Source: CAYMJA01 sp964391095
GTDB lineage: Bacteria > Patescibacteriota > Minisyncoccia > Minisyncoccales > GWA2-38-27
Reading direction: 5' to 3'
DNA length: 64,000 nucleotides
Assembly: GCA_964391095.1 (NCBI GenBank)
Contig: CAYMJA010000001.1
Coordinates: forward strand, 1 to 64,000
A program made the position numbers and the translations under genes. Under the pieces are notes generated by a model. It was not told the origin of the DNA and did not search any database. It saw nothing but the letters and a program-made list of their open reading frames with translations. Shown in pieces: positions 39,481-46,855 of the stretch (positions are counted from its first letter, which is position 1; every line of letters starts with the position of its first letter).

Positions 39481-40929
39481 ATGACTAAAACAGTGCGAAC
39501 CATTTTACTTTTATCTCTAGTAATTTTGTTTTTAATAGTTGCTCCTCTAACTATTTTATATTCTTTGGGCTGGCGTTTTGACTGGGAAACAAAAAAAATT
39601 ATCCAACCAGGGGTTTTTTATTTCAAAACTTGGCCTAAAAATGCCCGAATTTACCTTAACACTGAATTTAAAAAGAAAACTGACTTTTTCTTCGGTTCAG
39701 CTCTTATTGAAAATCTTCCACCCAAGCAATATGCTGTAGAAATCAGAAAACAAGGATTTCATAGTTGGAGAAAAACTTTGGAAATAAAAAAAAGACAGGT
39801 TACAGAGACAAAAAATATTACTTTAATCCCAGAAAATCCTAACTTTACAATTATATCCCAAGGAATAGAAAATTTTTATTTTTCTCCTGATAATAAAAAA
39901 ATAATTTCAAAGGAGAGAATAAATACGAATCCTGAAAATCCTGAAAACCCAAGCTGGGCTTTAAAACTCTTTGATTTAGAAAAAAATGTCAAAAGTCACT
40001 TAATTGAGGAAAAAGATATATCTTCTAAACAGGTTCAACTAATTGATTTAAAGTTTTCTCCCGACTCAAAAAAAATATTGCTTGAAGTTGGGATAGAGGA
40101 AAAACCAATCTATTTTCTTTTAGAAATAGATAGAACTCCTGCAGTTTTAACTCCTCTTGATTTCTTAGACAGAGATATAAGAGAAATCTATTTTATTCCC
40201 AGAGATTCCCAAAAATTATTAATACTATTCTCCTTTGACGAAGACAAGGGGAAAGTAAGAAAATTAAGCGAGGTAGATTTAATGAACAAAAAAATCTCTT
40301 CACCCTATCTTGAGAATATAATTACTTGCTCGGTCCTTAAAGACAATATTTATTGTCTTGATAACTTAGGTTTTGTTTTTAGAACTGATTTCTCTTTCTC
40401 TTCTGAAGAAAAATTAAATACAACTCCTCTTTCTCTAAGGGTGGAAACTGAATACAAAATATCTGGAATAAACTCCCATATTTTCCTGAAAGAAGGTAAT
40501 GTTTTATATTTTTTCAATAAAGATAAAAAAATTTTCAAAAAACTTTTTGAACCGGTTAAAAATTTAAGATTTTCACCAAATTCTAAAAAAATAGTTTATT
40601 TCAATAATTATGAAATCTGGATTTTGTTTTTGGAACAAACATACGACCAGCCTCAAAAAGGAGCAGGAGAACAAGTATTTTTAACTCGTTTTTCAGAAAA
40701 AATTGATGAAGTTTTTTGGTACACAAATCATTATTTAGTATTCAATGTCGGGGATAAAATAAAAATCGCCGAAATCGACGACCGAGATAAAATAAATATT
40801 GTTAATTTCGTTGAGTTTCCTTCCTCTAAAGAAGATAAAACCTCTAAGATATTCTGGAATCAAGATAATAAAAAGTTATATATTTTATCTGAAAAAATTT
40901 TATACACTTCGAAAAAATTAGTTCCTTGA
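39481..40929 (+). CDS. membrane-anchored PEGA-domain protein
   Basis: A 482-residue protein: N-terminal transmembrane helix at about 7-27, a PEGA-type domain at about 45-105 (KTWPKNARIYLNTEFKKKT; NLPPKQYAVEIRKQGFHSWRKTLEI), then a long external region with WD/TolB-like blades (FYFSPDNKKIISKE; LKFSPDSKKILLE; LRFSPNSKKIVYF; FWNQDNKKLYIL). Probably a surface beta-propeller. No enzyme motif. It ends two bases before a palindromic repeat. Confidence 0.8.
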   Translation: MTKTVRTILLLSLVILFLIVAPLTILYSLGWRFDWETKKIIQPGVFYFKTWPKNARIYLNTEFKKKTDFFFGSALIENLPPKQYAVEIRKQGFHSWRKTLEIKKRQVTETKNITLIPENPNFTIISQGIENFYFSPDNKKIISKERINTNPENPENPSWALKLFDLEKNVKSHLIEEKDISSKQVQLIDLKFSPDSKKILLEVGIEEKPIYFLLEIDRTPAVLTPLDFLDRDIREIYFIPRDSQKLLILFSFDEDKGKVRKLSEVDLMNKKISSPYLENIITCSVLKDNIYCLDNLGFVFRTDFSFSSEEKLNTTPLSLRVETEYKISGINSHIFLKEGNVLYFFNKDKKIFKKLFEPVKNLRFSPNSKKIVYFNNYEIWILFLEQTYDQPQKGAGEQVFLTRFSEKIDEVFWYTNHYLVFNVGDKIKIAEIDDRDKINIVNFVEFPSSKEDKTSKIFWNQDNKKLYILSEKILYTSKKLVP

Positions 40930-40930
40930 C

Positions 40931-40976
40931 CCCGCCCTCTATGCATATATATACTTCATTCAGCTTAGAGGGTGGG
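40931..40976. repeat. CCCCGCCCTCTA-family palindrome
   Basis: CCCGCCCTCTA/TAGAGGGTGGG, one G.U pair, 24-nt loop with CTTCATTCAGC. Sits between convergent genes and may also end transcription. Confidence 0.75.
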
Positions 40977-40990
40977 ATTGATTATTCGTT

Positions 40991-41695
40991 TTAATCTTGA
41001 GATTCTATCTTTGCTCTTAAATTATCCCATTTCATTTCAGTTGCTTCTCCTATATTACAAATTTCTCTAAATTGGCAATATTGACATTGCCAGTTATTTG
41101 GATAATTAGGGATACGCGAAGGGATAATATTGGAATCAACCTGTTTTTTAAGGTTGGCTAATTCTTCTAAAAGAGACCTAGCTTGAGCTTGATTATAATG
41201 AACCATAAATTCTTTTAATTGTTGGTTGTCTTTATTGACATAAAGTAATATCCCTTTTGGAATTTTAAAATAATGCAAATAGAGTTGAATTTGATTAATA
41301 TTTTCTTCTTTAGCTTGACTTAAATATCTAAAACCCGTACTATTTATGCTTTTAATATCGAGGACATACAACTCTTTACCATCACTAATGACTGCGTCGG
41401 CTCTTCCTGAAATCAATTCTTGAGGAGGGATATTTACCTCTGAGGCTATTACATGAATATCCTTAGTGCTGAGAAGAGAATTCATAATGAGTTCATGAAT
41501 ATGATTGCCGTGGTCAAACAATCTTAAAATATTTGCTTCCATTTCTTTTCTGGGAGCATTTTTAAATTTAAAAAATATTGAGCGGGGACATTTTCCAGCA
41601 TCTGAAATATAAAAATGATGCTGCTCTTTATCTTTTTGCCTGTCTAAATAAAATTTATCGATGATTTCTCTCAACATGATTATCTTTTTTTCCAC
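40991..41695 (-). CDS. Cas4/RecB-like PD-(D/E)xK nuclease with four cysteines
   Basis: A 234-residue protein. Nuclease residues: H64/H67, E86, D100 (GRADAV), D113 and K115 (VLDIKS), then QIQLYLHYF as the QxxxY motif. Cysteines C36, C204, C207 and C213 match the iron-sulfur cluster layout of Cas4 and AddB-type nucleases. No CRISPR array or other cas gene is in the window, so a solo Cas4-like DNA-repair or defence exonuclease is likely. The first start is GTG (41695); an ATG at 41677 is an alternative. Confidence 0.82.
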   Translation of the reverse strand: MEKKIIMLREIIDKFYLDRQKDKEQHHFYISDAGKCPRSIFFKFKNAPRKEMEANILRLFDHGNHIHELIMNSLLSTKDIHVIASEVNIPPQELISGRADAVISDGKELYVLDIKSINSTGFRYLSQAKEENINQIQLYLHYFKIPKGILLYVNKDNQQLKEFMVHYNQAQARSLLEELANLKKQVDSNIIPSRIPNYPNNWQCQYCQFREICNIGEATEMKWDNLRAKIESQD

Positions 41696-41723
41696 TGGGA
41701 AGCTAATTTCATACCTCTAAAAC

Positions 41724-41752
41724 TTGACAAGAATTTAGTTTGGGTGTATAGT
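41724..41752 (+). promoter_or_regulatory. promoter of the 66-residue gene
   Basis: Consensus TTGACA, 17-nt spacer, TATAGT, with AAGGAGGTG and the ATG about 25 nt downstream. Confidence 0.85.
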
Positions 41753-41778
41753 GTATAACAGAAAGGAGGTGGGGAAAA

Positions 41779-41979
41779 TGAAGATCTTTGAAAACAAGCT
41801 AGTTACATTTCTCTTGAGTATCGTTGTACTATTACTGGTAGAGGGTATTCTTGTGAATCTATTCCTTCCTCTTCGAGAGATGAGTGAAGGTACAAGGCTC
41901 GGGATTGGTATGATGTTACTGATAATAACGGCTTTTGCTGCGGTTGGAATAACCGCCCTCATCTCAGCCGACTCGTGAG
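41779..41979 (+). CDS. small two-span membrane protein
   Basis: A 66-residue protein starting MKIFENKLVTFLLSIVVLLL with hydrophobic helices at about 8-29 and 40-61. AAGGAGGTG is optimally placed before the ATG. Promoter, gene and terminator form a self-contained cassette of about 330 bp. Function unknown; small membrane proteins of this type may modulate larger complexes. Confidence 0.75.
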
Positions 41980-41992
41980 AATAACCCTTCTT

Positions 41993-42049
41993 AAAGGCAC
42001 CGAAAGTCAAATCCTTCAAAAGATAATTGACCATAAGTGCCTTTTTTTT
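41993..42049 (+). terminator. terminator of the 66-residue gene
   Basis: AAAGGCAC pairs with GTGCCTTT across a 36-nt interior that itself pairs (GTCAA/TTGAC); eight T follow. Confidence 0.75.
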
Positions 42050-42057
42050 ATTTTCTC

Positions 42058-42084
42058 TTTACCTCTTCTGCCATTGGGGAGCAC
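42058..42084. repeat. 27-bp direct repeat, distal copy (att-like)
   Basis: From TTTACCTCTTC to GGGGAGCAC, identical to the rpsI 3' end at 42697-42723. Flanks outside the 27 bp are different. Confidence 0.92.
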
Positions 42085-42100
42085 AACTTTGCTCGCCAAT

Positions 42101-42129
42101 TTGACAAATCTTTTAAGATACGCTATAAT
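42101..42129 (+). promoter_or_regulatory. promoter of the 148-residue gene
   Basis: Perfect TTGACA, 17-nt spacer, perfect TATAAT, 17 bases after the distal direct repeat. Confidence 0.9.
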
Positions 42130-42174
42130 CTTTTAGAATAGGATTACCAATTCAACAAGGAAAGGAGAATAGAA

Positions 42175-42621
42175 ATGATTGCGTTCCTGGTTTATCTGGT
42201 GGCGATGGCTGTTGTTCTCGCCTTCTGGGAAATCCAGATCGAAAGCAAGGACGGTTGGGCAGAGAAACTGCCATGCTGGCGAGTGAAGAAAGGATGGATC
42301 GTAAGAATTCTGGGAGGACGACCTTTAACAGGGTATCATTTCTTTATGGTCGTTTTCCTAGTAGCTATAATCCACCTACCAGTATTCTTTGCTTCTTGGA
42401 GCTGGCAACTGGAGAGTCTTCTTATCGGTAGCTTAATAGGGTTACTGGTAATGGAGGATTTTCTCTGGTTTGTCTTTAATCCCCATTGGGGATTAAGAAA
42501 CTTCAAAAGAGGAAAGATTTGGTGGCATCCTACTTGGTGGGGGCCAATACCAGATTTTTACTGGTGGTTCTTGATTGTCGCTGGCTTGCTAATTTATTTC
42601 GGGAAGTCAGCAACGGTATGA
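42175..42621 (+). CDS. unknown four-span, Trp-rich membrane protein
   Basis: A 148-residue protein with hydrophobic helices at about 1-19, 56-76, 80-101 and 126-143. The loops are rich in Trp and His (GKIWWHPTWWGPIPDFYWW). AAGGAGAATAG precedes the ATG. Codons are clearly more GC-rich and less A-biased than in the neighbouring genes. It is alone inside a 27-bp direct repeat that duplicates the rpsI 3' end, suggesting arrival by insertion. Family not recognised. Confidence 0.82.
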   Translation: MIAFLVYLVAMAVVLAFWEIQIESKDGWAEKLPCWRVKKGWIVRILGGRPLTGYHFFMVVFLVAIIHLPVFFASWSWQLESLLIGSLIGLLVMEDFLWFVFNPHWGLRNFKRGKIWWHPTWWGPIPDFYWWFLIVAGLLIYFGKSATV

Positions 42622-42651
42622 ACCTCCTTTCTCTTCTACTCGCTATCTCAA

Positions 42652-42678
42652 AGAGCTCTGGTTAAAAACTGGGGCTCT
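42652..42678 (+). terminator. terminator of the 148-residue gene
   Basis: AGAGCTCTGGTT/AACTGGGGCTCT, a 12-bp stem with three G.U pairs, followed by CTCTTTATCATTTT. Confidence 0.55.
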
Positions 42679-42696
42679 CTCTTTATCATTTTCAAG

Positions 42697-42723
42697 TTTA
42701 CCTCTTCTGCCATTGGGGAGCAC
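42697..42723. repeat. 27-bp direct repeat, rpsI copy (att-like)
   Basis: Covers the last eight sense codons-plus-stop region of rpsI (ending APQWQKR and TAA). Confidence 0.92.
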
Positions 42724-43267
42724 GGCGAGCGCGCTTTAAGCCAAATTTCTTTCTTTCTCTGACTCTTGGGTCCCTCGTTAAATAACCTGCTTTACGTAAT
42801 CTCTTGCGAAAATCAGGGTTAAACTTTACTAATGTCCGAGCTATCCCGTGTCTTACAGCTTCAGCTTGGGCATAAATTCCTCCTCCTCTTACTTTGACCA
42901 AAACCTTAAACTTATCAAGGGATTTCATCTTCCTGAGAGAATCGGTAGCAACTTGCTGAAGTTCAGGAGTAAAAAAATAATTCTGATAAGGTTTTGCATT
43001 AACTAAAATCTCCTTTTTCCCTTTAGTAAAAATTCTCACCCGAGCCAGCGCTGTTTTTCGTTTGCCAATACTCTCAAGATATCGCGCCGGTTTGATAGCT
43101 TTCTTCTTAACTTCTTTTTTCTCAACCTTCTTCTTGGTAGTTGTTTTCTTTTCTACTTTCTTTATTTTTTCACCCCCCCGCACCTTTTCTGCAGAAATGG
43201 TGCTGGGTTTAGCCTTCTTGGGTTTCTTCCTGGCAGATTTTTTGGTTTTAGTTATTACTTTCTTCAT
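42698..43267 (-). CDS. rpsI: 30S ribosomal protein uS9 with N-terminal extension
   Basis: The C-terminal 130 residues are a normal uS9 (YLESIGKRKTALARVRIF; GGGIYAQAEAVRHGIARTLV; KKFGLKRARRAPQWQKR; C-terminal Lys/Arg enter the P site). About 58 extra Lys-rich residues precede it. Within them, SAEKVRGGEK is encoded by a 24-bp palindrome. The 3' end is duplicated 640 bp away, making this gene a likely integration target. Confidence 0.95.
   Translation of the reverse strand: MKKVITKTKKSARKKPKKAKPSTISAEKVRGGEKIKKVEKKTTTKKKVEKKEVKKKAIKPARYLESIGKRKTALARVRIFTKGKKEILVNAKPYQNYFFTPELQQVATDSLRKMKSLDKFKVLVKVRGGGIYAQAEAVRHGIARTLVKFNPDFRKRLRKAGYLTRDPRVRERKKFGLKRARRAPQWQKR
43180..43203. repeat. palindrome in rpsI N-terminal extension
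   Basis: GCACCTTTTCTG/CAGAAATGGTGC, one mismatch, no spacer; related to the khpA leader hairpin at 2386. Confidence 0.75.
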
Positions 43268-43274
43268 AAATTGA

Positions 43275-43622
43275 TTATTCTATTTTAAGTCGTTTAATTT
43301 GTCTGGTTCTCAACTTATTCTTAGGCAGCATTCCAAAAACTGCTTTTTTTAAAACTTCTCCAGGATTTTTTCTAAAAAGTTTTTCAAAAGGAACCTCTTT
43401 TAACCCTCCCAAGTAGCCGGTATGATGGTAATAAATTTTCTTTTCGTTTTTTTTACCCGTCAATTTGATTTCATTAATATTTTTAACAACAACAAAATCT
43501 CCCATATCTTGATTAGGGACAAAGTCCGGTCTCTGCTTACCGCGTAAAAGAACTGCGATTTCAGTTGCTAATCGTCCCAAAACTTTATTGCTGACATCAA
43601 TGGTGTGGGTTTTGCGTTCCAT
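43275..43622 (-). CDS. rplM: 50S ribosomal protein uL13
   Basis: A 115-residue early-assembly protein: THTIDVSNKVLGRLATEIA, LRGKQRPDFVPNQDMGDFVVV, KIYYHHTGYLGGLKEVPFEKL and GMLPKNKLRTRQIKRLKIE. I start at the ATG at 43622, four bases after the rplQ stop, instead of an upstream ATG inside rplQ. It is somewhat shorter than typical (142), mostly at the ends. Confidence 0.95.
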   Translation of the reverse strand: MERKTHTIDVSNKVLGRLATEIAVLLRGKQRPDFVPNQDMGDFVVVKNINEIKLTGKKNEKKIYYHHTGYLGGLKEVPFEKLFRKNPGEVLKKAVFGMLPKNKLRTRQIKRLKIE

Positions 43623-43626
43623 AAAT

Positions 43627-43986
43627 TCATTTAACAAGTTCAATTATTGCCATTTTCGCCCCGTCGCTTTTTCTTGGCCCCAGTTTGATAATTCTAGTAT
43701 ATCCTCCTTTTCTCTCCCTATATCTTGGAGCAATTTCGTTAACTAATCTCTTAACTAATTTTTTTGAAAAATATTTTGCTAAAATCCGTCTCGAGGCTAA
43801 ATCCCCTTTTTTTGCCCGGGTTATAAGTTTATCTGCGAATACTGAAATTTCCTTAGCTTTTGCCTCATTAGTCCTCATTTTCTCCCTTAAAAAAAGGGCT
43901 CTGGTCAAAGATTTTAACAGGGCTTTTCGCTGGTCTTTTTTTCTTGAAAATTTTCTTCCTCGTTTTTGCTTACGCATATTGCTCAC
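43627..43986 (-). CDS. rplQ: 50S ribosomal protein bL17
   Basis: A 119-residue protein: FSRKKDQRKALLKSLTRALF replaces the usual GRxxxHRxA motif but keeps the spacing; RILAKYFSKKLVKRLVNEIAPRY and GGYTRIIKLGPRKSDGAKMAIIELV are canonical. It overlaps the rpoA stop by four bases (ATGA), the standard operon coupling. Confidence 0.95.
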   Translation of the reverse strand: MSNMRKQKRGRKFSRKKDQRKALLKSLTRALFLREKMRTNEAKAKEISVFADKLITRAKKGDLASRRILAKYFSKKLVKRLVNEIAPRYRERKGGYTRIIKLGPRKSDGAKMAIIELVK

Positions 43987-44837
43987 TTTTTTGATTTCTT
44001 CTTTGGCTTTTTTTGTTTCTTTTTGACCACCGTAGCCTTTTTGGCTGCCGTAACTTTACCCTTCACTTTTCTTTTAGAAAGGGTGAAGGGTTTAACAGAA
44101 GCGGATTTCTTTTTGGAAACCTTCTCTTCAAAAACCTTCTTTTCTTCCGGGACCTTAAAGCTTTCTCTAAACAAGGAAAAGTGTTTTACTAAAATTTCCG
44201 ATGCCCGATAGAACGCTTCTTTGGGAGTAACTGTTCCGTCGGTTTTAATTTCTAAATATAATCTGTCAAAATCTGTCCTTTCTCCTACCCGCATATTTTC
44301 TACTTTATAACTTACTCTTCTGATTGGGGTAAAAATAGCATCAATGGGTATAACGCCAATTTCTAATTTCTCCTGTTTCTTTCTCCGTTCAATCGGTTCA
44401 TATCCAATCCCTTTTTTGATTTGAATTTCCATCTCTAATTCTGCTTTTTTATCAGTTAAAGTAGCAATATGACAGGATTTATTTATTAATTCAACCTGAC
44501 TGGGATAATCGAAATCAGAACCCTTAACTTCTTTTTCTCCTTTAACTTTCAATAATGCTTTTTGGGGCTCATCAGCATATATTTTAAATCTCATTTGTTT
44601 CAAATTCATCATAATCACAATTACATCTTCTAAAACCCCAGGTATTGTTGAAAATTCGTGCTGTACTCCTTTTATTTTCATTTGGGTTACAGCTGCTCCC
44701 GACAAAGAAGAAAGCAAAACTCTTCGAAGACAGTTCCCGATAGTTACTCCATAACCAGGGTATAAGCCCTCAATTTCAAAACGAGCCCAATTATCTTTTT
44801 TGCTAATAATTTTAGATTGCCGTGGTAAAAGTATCAT
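43983..44837 (-). CDS. rpoA: RNA polymerase alpha subunit lacking its C-terminal domain
   Basis: Residues 1-225 are the dimerising N-terminal domain (WARFEIEGLYPGYGVTIGNCLRRVLLSSL; GVQHEFSTIPGVLEDVIVI; NMRVGERTDFDRLYLEIKTDG). The helix-hairpin-helix C-terminal domain that binds UP elements and activators is missing. In its place are about 55 residues rich in Lys, Ser and Val, part of which (KPFTLSKRKVKGK) is encoded by a CCTTCACC-family palindrome. Length is 284 against about 320. Operon position is normal, between rpsD and rplQ. Confidence 0.95.
   Translation of the reverse strand: MILLPRQSKIISKKDNWARFEIEGLYPGYGVTIGNCLRRVLLSSLSGAAVTQMKIKGVQHEFSTIPGVLEDVIVIMMNLKQMRFKIYADEPQKALLKVKGEKEVKGSDFDYPSQVELINKSCHIATLTDKKAELEMEIQIKKGIGYEPIERRKKQEKLEIGVIPIDAIFTPIRRVSYKVENMRVGERTDFDRLYLEIKTDGTVTPKEAFYRASEILVKHFSLFRESFKVPEEKKVFEEKVSKKKSASVKPFTLSKRKVKGKVTAAKKATVVKKKQKKPKKKSKK
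44056..44093. repeat. CCTTCACC-family palindrome in rpoA tail
   Basis: ACCCTTCAC/GTGAAGGGT arms, imperfect inner TTTTC/GAAAG. In frame. Confidence 0.78.
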
Positions 44838-44953
44838 AATATTTGCTTCGCAAACATCGCTGATTTATACTGATGGAACTGATTTACACAGATGCATTAT
44901 CGGCATTGATTAGCTAAAATCAGCATTAATTAGCGTTTTCACGAAGTGAAAAA
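44838..44953. repeat. rpsD-rpoA gap: GATTTACACAGAT / ATCAGCATTAATTAGC repeats
   Basis: Phrase-like units ACTGATTTACACAGAT, ATCGGCATTGATTAGC and ATCAGCATTAATTAGCG, then a small hairpin TTTTCACGAAGTGAAAA. No coding frame. Confidence 0.65.
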
Positions 44954-45619
44954 TTAACGTGAGTAAAATTCGAAAATAGCAGAAATTTCTGCTGGCGGAA
45001 TTATTTCTTCTGAAGACGGTTCGCTAATAATTTCTCCCTCCAATTTTTCAATATTAACTTTAATCCAAGAAGGAGGTTTATACTTTTTTAAAACTGTAGG
45101 AAGGTTTTGAAAAATAATTTTTTTACGGGAACGAGGATTCAAACTAATCTTATCGCCCTTTTTTGTCTGAAAAGAGGGAATATTAACCATCTTTCCATTA
45201 ACTAAAAAATGATTATGGTTAATAATTTGATGGGCTTGACGACGAGAAGGAGTAAACCCCATTCTAAAAACCACATTATCTAAACGGCTTTCTAATTTTT
45301 TCACCAATAAAGCGCTTGTATCTTCCCCGCCCGCAACGCTTCGCGAAGCGATGCGGGTGGGTACCTTTCCTCGTTTTTCAAGAACTTCTTTTATATATTT
45401 TCTAAATTGTTTTTCTTCCAAATTATACCAAGCTTTTAATTTCTGTTTTTCTCTTAATTCCCTTCCATATTCAGAAATCGTCCTTCTTCTTCTCTTGCTT
45501 TTTATTCCTGGCGAATACGGTCTTGTTACCATTGAACACTTTGGCGATAAGCATCTCTCGCCTTTAAGAAAAAGTTTCTGCCCTAACTTTCTACAAATTT
45601 TACATTTATTACTTTTCAT
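44954..45619 (-). CDS. rpsD: 30S ribosomal protein uS4 with in-frame repeat
   Basis: A 221-residue primary rRNA-binding protein. Zinc cysteines C6, C9, C23 and C28 (CKICRKLG; RCLSPKC), S4 RNA-binding domain RLDNVVFRMGFTPSRRQAHQIINHNHFLVNG. Between EVLEKRGKV and EDTSALLVKKLE, about 13 residues (PTRIASRSVAGG) come from a near-perfect palindrome. They sit at the usual short junction before the S4 domain. The C-terminus also has extra acidic residues. Confidence 0.96.
   Translation of the reverse strand: MKSNKCKICRKLGQKLFLKGERCLSPKCSMVTRPYSPGIKSKRRRRTISEYGRELREKQKLKAWYNLEEKQFRKYIKEVLEKRGKVPTRIASRSVAGGEDTSALLVKKLESRLDNVVFRMGFTPSRRQAHQIINHNHFLVNGKMVNIPSFQTKKGDKISLNPRSRKKIIFQNLPTVLKKYKPPSWIKVNIEKLEGEIISEPSSEEIIPPAEISAIFEFYSR
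45326..45361. repeat. in-frame palindrome in rpsD (CCCGCCCGCAACGCTTCG family)
   Basis: Two 18-nt arms, two mismatches, no spacer. Same left arm as in miaA. Confidence 0.9.
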
Positions 45620-45620
45620 A

Positions 45621-46073
45621 TCAAACTCTCCTCGCCTTAGGCGGTCTACAACCGTTATGTGGTATTGGAGTTACATCTATAACAGAAGAAATACCTAAAC
45701 CATGAGTAGCTAAAGACCTGATAGCTGATTCCCGACCAGACCCTATTCCTTTTACTAAAACCGTTACCTGTTCTACTCCTAATTTTTTAGCAGCTAAGGT
45801 TAATGCTTCAGCTACTTTTGAGGCAGCAAAAGGTGTAGCTTTTTTTGTTCCCTTAAACCCAATAGAACCTGCACTAGCCCAAGTTAAAACATTTCCCTGT
45901 AAATCGGTTAAAGTAATTATGGTGTTATTGTAAGAGGAAGAAATATAAATTTTTCCCTCTTTTGTTTCGGGGATAACTGAAACCTTGGGCTCTTTTTTCA
46001 TTCCCGCCTCTATAGTTTCTCTTTCTTTTAATATCTCTTCTTTGGTTTTTTCTACTATACGTTTCTTACCCAT
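45621..46073 (-). CDS. rpsK: 30S ribosomal protein uS11
   Basis: A 150-residue platform protein: IYISSSYNNTIITLTDLQGNVLTWASAGSIGFKGTKKATPFAA and GSGRESAIRSLATHGLGISSVIDVTPIPHNGCRPPKARRV are canonical. The first 35 residues are a charged extension. It is coupled to rpsM with a two-base gap. Confidence 0.97.
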   Translation of the reverse strand: MGKKRIVEKTKEEILKERETIEAGMKKEPKVSVIPETKEGKIYISSSYNNTIITLTDLQGNVLTWASAGSIGFKGTKKATPFAASKVAEALTLAAKKLGVEQVTVLVKGIGSGRESAIRSLATHGLGISSVIDVTPIPHNGCRPPKARRV

Positions 46074-46075
46074 GT

Positions 46076-46465
46076 TTATTTGGGTTCTGGAGCAGCTCTT
46101 TTCCCTGATCCCACTGTCTTTCTTATATTTCCCCGAACAGTCCTGTTGTTAGTTCTGGTCCTTTGACCTCTAACCGGCAATCCTTTGGCATGACGAATTC
46201 CCCGCCAAGAACCAATCTCGCGCAATCTTTTAATATTCAACATTACTTCTCTTCGAAGTTCTCCTTCGGTTTTATATTTCTTTTCAATAATATCTTTTAG
46301 TCTATTGATTTGCTCCGGGGTCAAGTCAGAAGCACGTTGATTAGGCTTAATACCCGCTTCTGCTAAAATTTTCCTACTCAAAACTAACCCTATACCATAT
46401 ATATGAGTTAAAGCCGTCTCTATTTGTTTTTGTTCAGGAATATTAATCCCAGCAATACGCGGCAT
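46076..46465 (-). CDS. rpsM: 30S ribosomal protein uS13
   Basis: A 129-residue head protein: MPRIAGINIPEQKQIETALTHIYGIG, LKDIIEKKYKTEGELRREVMLNIKRL and RHAKGLPVRGQRTRTNNRT. I use the ATG at 46465, four bases after the rpmJ stop, because the longer frame from 46513 lies within rpmJ. Confidence 0.97.
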   Translation of the reverse strand: MPRIAGINIPEQKQIETALTHIYGIGLVLSRKILAEAGIKPNQRASDLTPEQINRLKDIIEKKYKTEGELRREVMLNIKRLREIGSWRGIRHAKGLPVRGQRTRTNNRTVRGNIRKTVGSGKRAAPEPK

Positions 46466-46469
46466 AGAT

Positions 46470-46583
46470 TTATCCTTGGCGCTGTTTATGTTTAGGGTTT
46501 TTACAAACCACATATACCCTTCCTTTACGCCTCACAATTTTGCAACTTTTGCAAATTTTTTTTACTGAAGAGCGAACCTTCAT
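46470..46583 (-). CDS. rpmJ: 50S ribosomal protein bL36
   Basis: A 37-residue zinc-ribbon protein (MKVRSSVKKICKSCKIVRRK; cysteines at 11, 14 and 27, then H32). This is the usual size. It lies between infA and rpsM, its standard place, and is easily missed because of its length. Confidence 0.95.
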   Translation of the reverse strand: MKVRSSVKKICKSCKIVRRKGRVYVVCKNPKHKQRQG

Positions 46584-46587
46584 ATTT

Positions 46588-46812
46588 TTACTTGCCTCTA
46601 TAGACTATTCTGCCTCGATTCTCATCATAGGGGCTTATTTCAACTATTACTTTATCACCGGGTAAAATCTTAATTCGATAAATTCTTAATCTTCCGGCTA
46701 AATGAGCGATTATTTCTTTTCCTTCATCTAACCTTACTCGAAAATGAGTACTTGGTAAGGACTCTAAAACAACACCGTTTTTTCGATAAACATTTTTATT
46801 AGACTTTCCCAT
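46588..46812 (-). CDS. infA: translation initiation factor IF-1
   Basis: A 74-residue OB-fold factor that occupies the ribosomal A site at initiation. Typical: GVVLESLPSTHFRVRLDEGKEIIAHLAGRLR and YRIKILPGDKVIVEISPYDENRGRIVYR. Its promoter's -10 lies 14 bases before the ATG and no Shine-Dalgarno sequence is present. It heads the infA-rpmJ-rpsM-rpsK-rpsD-rpoA-rplQ-rplM-rpsI run. Confidence 0.96.
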   Translation of the reverse strand: MGKSNKNVYRKNGVVLESLPSTHFRVRLDEGKEIIAHLAGRLRIYRIKILPGDKVIVEISPYDENRGRIVYRGK

Positions 46813-46826
46813 TTAGATAATTGATT

Positions 46827-46855
46827 AGTTTAACAAGGTTCTTTTGACTAGTCAA
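46827..46855 (-). promoter_or_regulatory. promoter of the infA operon
   Basis: TTGACT, 17-nt spacer, TAAACT on the minus strand. The -35 lies in the last codons (Val-Asp-stop) of the upstream gene and is preceded by GGG. Confidence 0.65.

Noticed and set aside
46466..46513. Longer rpsM start at 46513
   Set aside because: It would overlap rpmJ and add 16 residues not typical of uS13.
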